From NCBI GenBank assembly GCA_023387135.1, contig JAEWIK010000406.1, forward strand, positions 1 through 9,907: a stretch of 9,907 nt of DNA, written 5' to 3'. Positions 1 to 6,016 of this stretch are shown here, in pieces. This stretch comes from Actinomycetes bacterium. GTDB taxonomy: Bacteria; Actinomycetota; Actinomycetes; Propionibacteriales; Propionibacteriaceae. The notes under the pieces were generated by a model. It ran no database searches. It was not told the DNA's origin and saw only the letters and a program-made list of their open reading frames with translations. Numbering within the stretch: position 1 is the stretch's first letter; each line of letters starts with the position of its first letter. The translations under genes were made by a program, and so were the position numbers.

Positions 1-1
1 G

Positions 2-694
2 CTCGCGGTTGAAGGCCTCACGAAGACGTACGGCGAGGGCGAGGCGGCGAACCACGTCCTGAAGGGGGTCGACGTCACGCTCGCGGCGGGCCGGATCGGC
101 GCCCTGCTGGGCCCGTCGGGCTCGGGAAAGTCCACGCTGATGAACATCATCGGCGGTGTCGATCGTGCCGACGCCGGCACCGTCACTGTCGCCGGCTCCG
201 AGATCGGCTCCCTGAGCGACGCCGGGCTCACCGACTACCGCCGCGCGAGCGTCGCCTTCGTGTTCCAGTTCTACAACCTGCTGCCCCAGCTCACGGTCGC
301 CGAGAACATCGAGGTGGTCGCCCACCTGGCCTCCTCCCCGCTCCCGATCGGCGAACTGCTCGACGCGGTGGGGCTGGCCGGCAAGGAACGCAGCTTCCCG
401 CGGCAACTGTCGGGCGGTGAACAGCAGCGAGTGGCGATCGCCCGCGCCATCGTCAAGAACCCTGCGCTGCTGCTGTGCGACGAACCGACCGGGGCGCTCG
501 ACTTCGAGACGGCCCGCGGGGTGCTCGGCCTGCTGCAACGGATCAACAGCGACTACGGGACGACCATCATGATGGTGACCCACAACACCGCCATCGGTGC
601 CATGGCCGACGTGGTGTACCGGCTGCGGGACGGCCGCGTCGTCGAGACTGTCACCAACGAGCAGACCGTGCCCGCCGAGCGGATCGAGTGGTGA
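2..694 (+). CDS. ABC transporter ATP-binding protein, MacB/LolD type (5' end outside the window)
   Basis: This is the cytoplasmic ATPase that drives the permease encoded next to it. The reading frame is open from base 2, and 230 residues are visible. It begins in the usual first beta strand ([15 protein letters not shown]), so only a few N-terminal residues are likely missing. All ABC motifs are present, numbered from the first visible codon: Walker [10 protein letters not shown] at 37-45, Q-loop Gln at 89 in [10 protein letters not shown], signature LSGGEQ at 136-141, Walker B LLLCDEP with catalytic Glu at 161, D-loop GALD at 164-167 and switch His at 194 (VTHN). The FQFYNLLP and [14 protein letters not shown] wording is typical of the MacB/LolD/FtsE branch, which pairs with FtsX-like permeases rather than importers. 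The stop overlaps the permease start (TGATG), indicating translational coupling. Family is near certain; the transported substrate cannot be read from the sequence. Confidence 0.95.
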   Translation, partial: LAVEGLTKTYGEGEAANHVLKGVDVTLAAGRIGALLGPSGSGKSTLMNIIGGVDRADAGTVTVAGSEIGSLSDAGLTDYRRASVAFVFQFYNLLPQLTVAENIEVVAHLASSPLPIGELLDAVGLAGKERSFPRQLSGGEQQRVAIARAIVKNPALLLCDEPTGALDFETARGVLGLLQRINSDYGTTIMMVTHNTAIGAMADVVYRLRDGRVVETVTNEQTVPAERIEW

Positions 695-2934
695 TGGTCC
701 TGCTGCGCAAGGCGCTCCGCACGATGGCGGAGCACAAGGGCCGCTATCTCGGCTCCGTGGCGTTGCTTCTGATCGGTTCCATGATGTTCGTCCTCATGGT
801 GTCGACGTCGGCCAATCTCGACCTGACCTTCCGCTCGTTCGCCGAGCGCAACGCCTTGTCGGACGCCGAGTTCTCGACCGGCAGCGAACTCGACACCGTG
901 GCAGTCGGCGAGGCCCTGTCGGCGGACGTCGAGGCCGGCGGGGTCGCCGATGTCGACGCGGGACCGGGCAGGACGCTGCGCGTCTTCAGGCTCATGGACC
1001 GGGTGAACGTCCCCGCCGCGTCGTCGGGCAGGCTGCCCGGGCCGTCCGAGATCCTGCTGGACGAGCTGTTCGCCACGACCAACGGCTACCCGATCGGGAG
1101 CTCGATCACACTGGCCGGCAAGGCCTACACGGTCTCCGGCTACGGCTACCTGCCGAACTTCATCTACGTCATGAGGTCGAAGGACGAGCTGATCCGCGAC
1201 CCGGCAGCGTTCGGCATCGGCGTCCTCGCGCAGGCCGACTTCGACACGCTGCCCGGCCACGCCCGGGTCTACGCGCTGCGGTTCCACGACCGCGACGGCC
1301 TGCAGGCGCAGGAGACCGCGGCCAGGAGCGCCCTGCGGGCCGACGGCGTCCACCTCGTCAACTGGCAGAACACGGCGCGAAAGACGAACGTGTCCTACGT
1401 CCCGATGGAGGTGGACGTGCTGTCCACCATGAGCCGTGCCGTCCCGGGGGCCATCCTGGTGCTCGTCTGCCTGCTGCTCGGCATGCTGCTGTGGCGGGTG
1501 GTGCGTGCGGAGGCCGCCCAACTCGGTGCCCTGGCGGCCTTCGGCTACCGGCTGCGTGCCCTGCAGCTGCACTACCTCACCTTCCCGCTCGTGGTGGCGG
1601 TGACGGGGGGTGTGCTCGGTGTCCTCGCCGGGGTCGGGCGCACTCCGCTCATGGTGGACTTCATGCTGACCGCCCTACCCATGCCGGCGCTCGGTGTCGC
1701 CTTCGACCCGTGGACGGTGATCGGCGCGGCGCTCGTCCCCGTCCTTGTGCTGTGCGGGGTGACCTGGCTGGTGGTGCGGCGGGTGCTCAGGGCCCGTCCT
1801 GCCGACCTCATGAAGGGCAGCGCCGACACCCGCGGCCCGAACCGGCTCGAGCGCGGACTCCGCCTCGACAGGCTGCCTTTCACCGCGAAGTTCCAGGTCC
1901 GCGAACAGGTGCGCAGCATCTCCCGCAGCGTGTTCCTGCTGCTGGGCGTCGTCGCGGCGACCATGCTCACGCTCTACGGCCTCACCATGAAGAGCTCGGT
2001 CGACTACATGCTCAACGACGGCATCCGCGACCTGTACAACCTGAGGTACGAGTACGTGTTCAACGAGCCCAGGCAGGGGGAACCACCCGCCGGGACCGAA
2101 CAGTTCAGCGCCGCCTACGTGAGCCTCGCTGACGACGAGGAGACGACCTTCTACGTCACGGGGATCCTGCCCGACACCCAGCGGATGCGGCTGCGAGCGC
2201 CGTCAGGGCAGCCGTTGACGGGCGCCCAGAACACGCTGACGGCACCGCTGGCAGGCAGGCTGGGCGTCGGCATCGGCGACTCCCTCACGGTGATCGACAC
2301 CGACGACGGCACCCGGCACAGCTTCGTCATCGAGGCGCTGGCCGACACCTACGCCGGAGGCTTCCTCTTCGTGCCGCTGGACAGGTTCAACACCGAGTTC
2401 GGCTACCCGGACGGGAGCTTCCTCGGCGTCTGGAGCGACGAGCAACTGTCCTTCGCACCCGGCGAGGTCGCGAGCACCAAGTCGCTGGACTCGATAGTGC
2501 AGGCGTTCGGGTCGCTCCTCGACCAGATGGGGCCCATGATCTACGGGTTGATCGCCGCGGCCCTGGTCGTCGGGCTGATAGTGATCTACATCGTCACGGG
2601 GCTGGTGGTGGACGAGAACCGCACGACGATCTCGCTCATGAAGGTGTTCGGGTACTCCCCGCGCAGCATCAACAGGCTGACCCTCGACGCCAACACCCTG
2701 CTCGTCGTGCTGGGCTACCTGCTCGGCATCCCGGCGCTGCTCGGGACTGTGAACGTCTTCTACGGGTCGCTGACCCAGAGCCTCCAGCTCGTCCTGCCCG
2801 TCCGGCTGGACGTGGGGTACATGGTGGTCGGGCTCGTCGTGATCCTGGCCGCCTACGAACTCGCCAAGCTGCTGTGTCGCCGCAAGGTGGCGGCGGTCCC
2901 GATGAGCGAGGCGATCAAGGCAGGCACCGAGTAG
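694..2934 (+). CDS. FtsX-like permease of a MacB-type ABC transporter, two-module
   Basis: This 746-residue membrane subunit partners the upstream ATPase. The predicted layout is a helix at 19-38, a large extracellular domain at about 39-249, three helices (250-270, 293-315, 340-363), a cytoplasmic linker, a second module starting with a helix at 411-430, a second extracellular domain at about 431-614, and three last helices (615-638, 664-687, 708-728). This is two consecutive MacB-periplasmic-domain/FtsX units fused in one chain, 8 helices in all. Such permeases usually work by mechanotransmission on substrates outside or in the outer leaflet (lipids, lipoproteins, peptides) rather than by forming a channel; that is family knowledge. 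ATG 694 is chosen because it overlaps the ATPase stop and leads directly into an amphipathic stretch and helix 1. GTG codons at 688 and 691 are also possible. No good Shine-Dalgarno is visible, which fits coupled re-initiation. The exact substrate is unknown. Confidence 0.93.
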   Translation: MVLLRKALRTMAEHKGRYLGSVALLLIGSMMFVLMVSTSANLDLTFRSFAERNALSDAEFSTGSELDTVAVGEALSADVEAGGVADVDAGPGRTLRVFRLMDRVNVPAASSGRLPGPSEILLDELFATTNGYPIGSSITLAGKAYTVSGYGYLPNFIYVMRSKDELIRDPAAFGIGVLAQADFDTLPGHARVYALRFHDRDGLQAQETAARSALRADGVHLVNWQNTARKTNVSYVPMEVDVLSTMSRAVPGAILVLVCLLLGMLLWRVVRAEAAQLGALAAFGYRLRALQLHYLTFPLVVAVTGGVLGVLAGVGRTPLMVDFMLTALPMPALGVAFDPWTVIGAALVPVLVLCGVTWLVVRRVLRARPADLMKGSADTRGPNRLERGLRLDRLPFTAKFQVREQVRSISRSVFLLLGVVAATMLTLYGLTMKSSVDYMLNDGIRDLYNLRYEYVFNEPRQGEPPAGTEQFSAAYVSLADDEETTFYVTGILPDTQRMRLRAPSGQPLTGAQNTLTAPLAGRLGVGIGDSLTVIDTDDGTRHSFVIEALADTYAGGFLFVPLDRFNTEFGYPDGSFLGVWSDEQLSFAPGEVASTKSLDSIVQAFGSLLDQMGPMIYGLIAAALVVGLIVIYIVTGLVVDENRTTISLMKVFGYSPRSINRLTLDANTLLVVLGYLLGIPALLGTVNVFYGSLTQSLQLVLPVRLDVGYMVVGLVVILAAYELAKLLCRRKVAAVPMSEAIKAGTE

Positions 2935-2970
2935 CCGGACGGTGCCGCCAGCGGGGCGCGGTCCGACCGG
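2935..2970. terminator. Imperfect hairpin between convergent genes, candidate bidirectional terminator
   Basis: The hairpin starts at the base after the permease TAG and ends 8 bases before the stop of the opposing peptidase gene. CCGGaCGG (2935-2942) pairs with CCGaCCGG (2963-2970) with one A/A mismatch, and inside it CCGC (2945-2948) pairs with GCGG (2958-2961). There is no T-tract on either side, so it is not a classic intrinsic terminator. GC-rich hairpins without a U-run are common at actinobacterial gene ends. Confidence 0.4.
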
Positions 2971-2977
2971 CGTCCTG

Positions 2978-4087
2978 CTAGCGCACCTGGCTGGAGGGCG
3001 CCGTCCAGGTGTTGCACTGGGCGATGCTGGTCTGGGAGAGGCCCTTGTTGAACCAGCGCGTGCGAGCCTCGCTCGACCCGTGGTCGCCCACGTAGCCGGG
3101 CTTGCCGGAGAGGACGTCGTCGCCGATGTTGGCGATGACAGTCTGCAGTCCATCGATGTTCGAGTTGGTCATGCCGCTGGCCTGGGCGACCGACTGCAGG
3201 AACTGGCCCGCGAGGCAGTCAGCCTGCTGCTCGGCGCGCCGGGAGAGGTCTGACTTCTCCTTCTCGTCGGAGGCCTGCTGCTCGAAGGCGATGTTCGAGA
3301 CGAGGATGCCCGTCCGGGCCTGGATGGCGTGCCCGAACTCGTGACCGATCACCGTGTCCGGCATGAACGGGATGCGCGCGACGTCGGCGGGGAAGATCCT
3401 GTACAGCGGCTTGGCGTAGTAGACGCGCTGGTCGCCCGCGCAGTAGATGGCGTTCACGTCGTCCTGCTCGCCGCAGGCGGTGGTGATGGGCTGGTTGTAC
3501 ACGGTCACCGGGGGCCTGGGCATCTCGAAGCCCGCCGCCTCGAGCGGCCGGTGCCACACTGTCCACAGGCAGGCGGTGAGGTTGTTGAGGTGGTCCTCGA
3601 GTTCGGCGACGCTGGCGTTGACGGCGTCCACCTCGGTCAACGCGCAGTTCGTCGGCACGGTCACCGACTCGGCGTAGACGGCGTTGTTCACCAGCCACTG
3701 CTCGGCCTCGTCGTAGGTGCGCGGCATGGGCAGGTCGGGCGGGTTGAAGTCGGGCGGAGGAACCTCCTCCGGCGGGGCAGTGGGGTCGCCGGAGGCGCCG
3801 GGGACGGGTTGTGCCACCTCGTCGCCCTGCAGGTAGTTGCCGAGGCTGATGAAGAAGAAGCCGACGGCGAGCACCGCCACGACGCCGAGCAACAGCAGTT
3901 TCAGAGCGCCACTCTTGCGCGGCGGACGATTCGGGCCCTGCGGGTATTGCTGCACGGGGAATTGCTGGCCCGGGTATTGCTGCGGCCATTGTGCCGGCGG
4001 ACGATTCCAGTTCGTCTGCTGCCATTGCTGCGGCGGCTGTTGCGGCCAGCCTCGCCCCGGCTGCTGACCCCACTGTTGCTGCGTCAC
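2978..4087 (-). CDS. Membrane-anchored neutral zinc metallopeptidase (YpfJ/Zn_peptidase family)
   Basis: This 369-residue protein is a predicted zinc endopeptidase whose catalytic domain faces outward. Residues 1-59 are a Gln/Pro/Trp-rich cytoplasmic leader. Lys/Arg at 57-63 precede one helix at about 61-81, followed by a Pro-rich linker (95-120) and the peptidase domain. The active-site motif HEFGH lies at 249-253 (bases 3329-3343), and the likely third zinc ligand is Glu286 in the conserved RRAEQQADCLAG segment. Six Cys (148, 173, 205, 216, 291, 358) lie outside the membrane, enough for three disulfides. The GTG start at 4087 is forced: an in-frame TAG lies 4 codons upstream at 4097-4099. 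No Shine-Dalgarno is seen, and a -10-like TAGAGT sits 6 bases before the start, suggesting a leaderless mRNA. The gene is divergent from the DUF2207 gene and convergent with the permease. Substrate is unknown; family assignment is firm. Confidence 0.9.
   Translation of the reverse strand: MTQQQWGQQPGRGWPQQPPQQWQQTNWNRPPAQWPQQYPGQQFPVQQYPQGPNRPPRKSGALKLLLLGVVAVLAVGFFFISLGNYLQGDEVAQPVPGASGDPTAPPEEVPPPDFNPPDLPMPRTYDEAEQWLVNNAVYAESVTVPTNCALTEVDAVNASVAELEDHLNNLTACLWTVWHRPLEAAGFEMPRPPVTVYNQPITTACGEQDDVNAIYCAGDQRVYYAKPLYRIFPADVARIPFMPDTVIGHEFGHAIQARTGILVSNIAFEQQASDEKEKSDLSRRAEQQADCLAGQFLQSVAQASGMTNSNIDGLQTVIANIGDDVLSGKPGYVGDHGSSEARTRWFNKGLSQTSIAQCNTWTAPSSQVR
3920..4006 (-). repeat. Direct 12-bp repeat (NRPP codons) flanking the pentapeptide array
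   Basis: The 12-mer CGGCGGACGATT (+ strand) occurs at 3920-3931 and 3995-4006, exactly 75 bases apart. On the minus strand each copy encodes Asn-Arg-Pro-Pro (residues 28-31 and 53-56) with the same AAT CGT CCG CCG codons. The spacing is five 15-base units, as if the repeated leader grew by duplication of a larger block. Confidence 0.7.
3938..3982 (-). repeat. Three tandem 15-bp units encoding QQ(Y/F)P(G/V/Q) in the peptidase leader
   Basis: Residues 36-50 of the metallopeptidase read QQYPG-QQFPV-QQYPQ. Each 15-base unit begins CAGCAAT on the minus strand. The units are similar at DNA level as well as protein level, which points to slippage or duplication within the low-complexity cytoplasmic leader. 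Confidence 0.8.
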
Positions 4088-4093
4088 GCGGCA

Positions 4094-4099
4094 ACTCTA
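4094..4099 (-). promoter_or_regulatory. Candidate -10 box (TAGAGT) of a leaderless promoter for the metallopeptidase
   Basis: On the minus strand the order is TAGAGT, six bases (TGCCGC), then the GTG start at 4087. TAGAGT fits the TANNNT form common at actinobacterial -10 boxes, and the spacing would place transcription start on or next to the start codon. No convincing -35 box is visible (TGAAGA lies 17 bases upstream), and there is no Shine-Dalgarno before the start. The call is inferred from motif and spacing only. Confidence 0.5.
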
Positions 4100-4171
4100 G
4101 GGGCGACACGGACGATTCTTCACGCCCCCCAAGGTCGCATTTCTGCCTCTGCCCCGTGCGATCTTCGGTGA

Positions 4172-4200
4172 TTCCCCTGCACCGGGTGCGGCATTAGGCT
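4172..4200 (+). promoter_or_regulatory. Weak candidate promoter for the DUF2207 gene
   Basis: TTCCCC (4172-4177) and TAGGCT (4195-4200) are separated by 17 bases and lie about 50 bases before the GTG start at 4250. The -10 box fits TANNNT; the -35 box matches TTGACA poorly. A short inverted repeat, GCACC-G-GGTGC (4179-4189), falls in the spacer and could be an operator half-hidden in the promoter, but its 5-bp arms are short enough to be chance. Confidence 0.3.
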
Positions 4201-4208
4201 GACGCCGA

Positions 4209-4220
4209 GCCCGGCCGGGC
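4209..4220. repeat. Perfect 12-bp palindrome GCCCGGCCGGGC in the divergent intergenic region
   Basis: The palindrome lies 8 bases after the candidate -10 box and 15 bases before the ribosome binding site of the DUF2207 gene. It would fall in the early 5' leader. It could be a regulator site or an mRNA hairpin tip. In DNA of this composition a GC-only palindrome has a fair chance of arising at random. Confidence 0.35.
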
Positions 4221-4235
4221 GATTACCCGAGGGGT

Positions 4236-4245
4236 GAGGAAAGGG
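4236..4245 (+). promoter_or_regulatory. Ribosome binding site for the DUF2207 gene
   Basis: The purine run GAGGAAAGGG ends 4 bases before GTG 4250. It contains GAGGA with a 9-base spacer to the start, complementary to the 16S rRNA 3' end. It decides the choice of GTG 4250, which also opens directly into a signal peptide. The contrast with the opposing peptidase gene, which has no such site, is clear. Confidence 0.7.
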
Positions 4246-4249
4246 TGCC

Positions 4250-5944
4250 GTGAAGAGACTGACGTCCCACGCGCTGAGGTTGCTGCTGACGCTCGTCGCC
4301 GGACTGGGTGTCTGGGCCGTCGCGGCGGCTCCCGCCCACGCCGCCGAGGCGGTGAAGACCTACGCGGTCAACGCGACCATCGACCCCGACGGCACGCTGC
4401 ATGTGGTGGCCACCATCACCTTCGACACGCCCCCGGCCCAGTTCACGCAGGTCATGGACACCGCCGTCCGCACGACCGACAGCCGTGAGTACAGGTTCGC
4501 CATCAGCGACGTGCGCGCCACCTCCGGTGGAACCGACCTCGGCGCCCAGGTCGCGACTGCCGACAGGTCGACCACCGTCACGGTGCCGACGGCGTCGGCG
4601 ACCGGCCCTGTCGAACTCAGCTACGTCGTGAAGGGCGCCGCCATGGCGTCCGGCGACGGGGGGACCGTCGTCACCTGGCCGCTCGTGCAGGGGCTCAGCG
4701 TCCCCGTCCAGACGTTCGACGCCACCGTCGTGGCGGGCGGCCCCGGCCAGTTCACGATGATCGACTGCGCCGCGGGCGACCCCGCGGCCCCGTCCGCCTG
4801 CACCTTCTACGGGGGCGGCACGCACGACAACCCGCAGCCGGTGTTCCACCACGAGGCGCTGGCGCCCGGGCAGTTCGTCGAGGCGACGCTCCGCTTCCCC
4901 GCCGGCGTCGTGGCGGTCAACGAGGACCTTCGCACGCTGTGGACGATGGAGCGGGCGTTCTCCGTCGGCCCGCTCGAACTCGGGATCGCGCTCGCGCTTC
5001 TCGTGCTGGGCGGGCTCGCCCTGTGGGCGGCGCATCGGCGCTTCGGCTCGGACGTCGCGGGCGCGGCGACGCCCACGCGGATCGCCGAGTTCGCCCCCGT
5101 CGGCGCGGGGGAGAGCGAGTTCAGGGTGATCGACGACGTCCGCCCCGGCCAGGTGGGGACTGTCCTCGACGAGCACGTCGACCCCGTCGACATCACGGCG
5201 ACCCTGCTCGACCTCGCCGTGCGCGGCCACCTGCGTCTCGAGGAGCTCGACCGTCCCAACAGCCATGCCGTCTCCGACTGGTCGTTCGTCCGCAAGGGCA
5301 GCACCGAACCGCTGGCGGCGTACGAGCAGACGCTGCTGGACGCCGTCGCACCCGCGGACTCGGCGCCCGTGACGGTGTCGCAGCTCGGCACCGCCGTCGC
5401 GCCGGTGATCCCCAAGGTCCAGTCACAGCTCTACGACGACGTCGTGCAGCGCGGCTGGTTCGCCAGGCGACCCGACACCACGCGCAACCTGTGGACCAGG
5501 CTCGGGTGGGCGGCGGTCGCCGTGGCCTTGATCGTGACCATCGTGCTGGCGGCCTTCACCACGTTCGGCCTGATCGGCATCGCCCTGCTCGTGCTCGCGT
5601 TGGGGACCCTCTTCGTCGCGGCGGAGATGCCCGCGCGGACGGCGGCCGGGACGAGCGTGCTGAACGGCCTGCAGGCGCTCAGCGGCGCGTTGCTGACCCA
5701 GCCCACCACCCAGCTGCCGAAGGGCAGGGAGTACGACGAGCTGTCGAAGATCCTGCCCTACGCCGTCGTGCTCGGCGGGAGCGACAGGTGGCTGCAGGCG
5801 CTGGCAGACTCCGACATCGACGCGGACGGCGACGGCAGCGACCTGAGCTGGTACCACGCCCCGTCCGACTGGAAGCTCGCCGACCTGCCCGCCAGCATCA
5901 GGAACTTCATCACCACGACCCAGGGCACGCTCTTCAGCCGCTGA
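4250..5944 (+). CDS. DUF2207 domain-containing membrane protein with signal peptide
   Basis: This 564-residue envelope protein has no known biochemical role; DUF2207 (YciQ-like) proteins are widespread and uncharacterised. A signal peptide (MKRL charge, hydrophobic core at 9-27) ends in APAHA|AEA with likely cleavage after residue 31. Residues 32-238 form an extracellular beta-rich domain opening with KTYAVNATIDPDGTLHV, with Cys173 and Cys184 as a probable disulfide. Helices lie at 239-261, 418-436 and 439-459. By the positive-inside rule (RRF after helix 1, RRPDTTRNLWTR before helix 2), 262-417 and 460-564 are cytosolic. The C-terminal segment with LPKGREYDELSKILPYAVVLG and SDRWLQAL is diagnostic of the family. 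It ends at LFSR and lacks the Gly/Ser-rich tail that I recall in many relatives. The gene stands alone: its promoter region is shared with the opposing peptidase and a hairpin follows its stop. Confidence 0.9.
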   Translation: MKRLTSHALRLLLTLVAGLGVWAVAAAPAHAAEAVKTYAVNATIDPDGTLHVVATITFDTPPAQFTQVMDTAVRTTDSREYRFAISDVRATSGGTDLGAQVATADRSTTVTVPTASATGPVELSYVVKGAAMASGDGGTVVTWPLVQGLSVPVQTFDATVVAGGPGQFTMIDCAAGDPAAPSACTFYGGGTHDNPQPVFHHEALAPGQFVEATLRFPAGVVAVNEDLRTLWTMERAFSVGPLELGIALALLVLGGLALWAAHRRFGSDVAGAATPTRIAEFAPVGAGESEFRVIDDVRPGQVGTVLDEHVDPVDITATLLDLAVRGHLRLEELDRPNSHAVSDWSFVRKGSTEPLAAYEQTLLDAVAPADSAPVTVSQLGTAVAPVIPKVQSQLYDDVVQRGWFARRPDTTRNLWTRLGWAAVAVALIVTIVLAAFTTFGLIGIALLVLALGTLFVAAEMPARTAAGTSVLNGLQALSGALLTQPTTQLPKGREYDELSKILPYAVVLGGSDRWLQALADSDIDADGDGSDLSWYHAPSDWKLADLPASIRNFITTTQGTLFSR

Positions 5945-5969
5945 CCGGAGTGGCCGGCGACCACTCCGG
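5945..5969. terminator. Perfect 9-bp hairpin after the DUF2207 gene, candidate terminator
   Basis: CCGGAGTGG (5945-5953), a 7-base loop, and CCACTCCGG (5961-5969) form a perfect stem starting at the base after the TGA stop. No T-run follows on either strand. Its position between two convergent genes suits a bidirectional transcription end or a 3' mRNA stabiliser. Confidence 0.6.
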
Positions 5970-5984
5970 CTTCGCGGCGTGCGT

Positions 5985-6016
5985 TCCAGGAAACCTGGAG
6001 TTCCTAGACCTCCAGG
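5985..6016. repeat. Three-part repeat giving two mutually exclusive hairpins over the glyA stop codon
   Basis: TCCAGG (5985-5990), CCTGGAG (5994-6000) and CTCCAGG (6010-6016) are mutually complementary around the centre. The middle arm can pair leftward (6 bp, AAA loop) or rightward (7 bp, 9-base loop holding the glyA TAG at 6004-6006). No T-run follows. It may be the glyA terminator or a 3' processing structure. Confidence 0.45.

Noticed and set aside
688..693. GTG codons at 688 and 691 as permease starts
   Set aside because: They cannot be excluded, but ATG 694 directly overlaps the ATPase stop and the difference is only one or two residues.
553..1572. - strand open frame of 339 codons opposite the ATPase/permease junction
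   Set aside because: It is antisense to motif-proven coding sequence; its composition (Gln/Arg/Val/Gly) is that of a shadow frame.
597..2132. + strand open frame of 511 codons inside the permease gene
   Set aside because: It is an out-of-frame shadow of the permease with Arg/Pro/Ala-rich translation and no recognisable domain.
3938..4085. CRISPR-like array
   Set aside because: The repeats are 15-base coding units with no spacers and encode an in-frame QQ(Y/F)P leader.
3219..4109. - strand open frame of 296 codons overlapping the metallopeptidase
   Set aside because: It is a shifted frame of the peptidase with Arg/Ala-rich content; the HEFGH frame is clearly the coding one.
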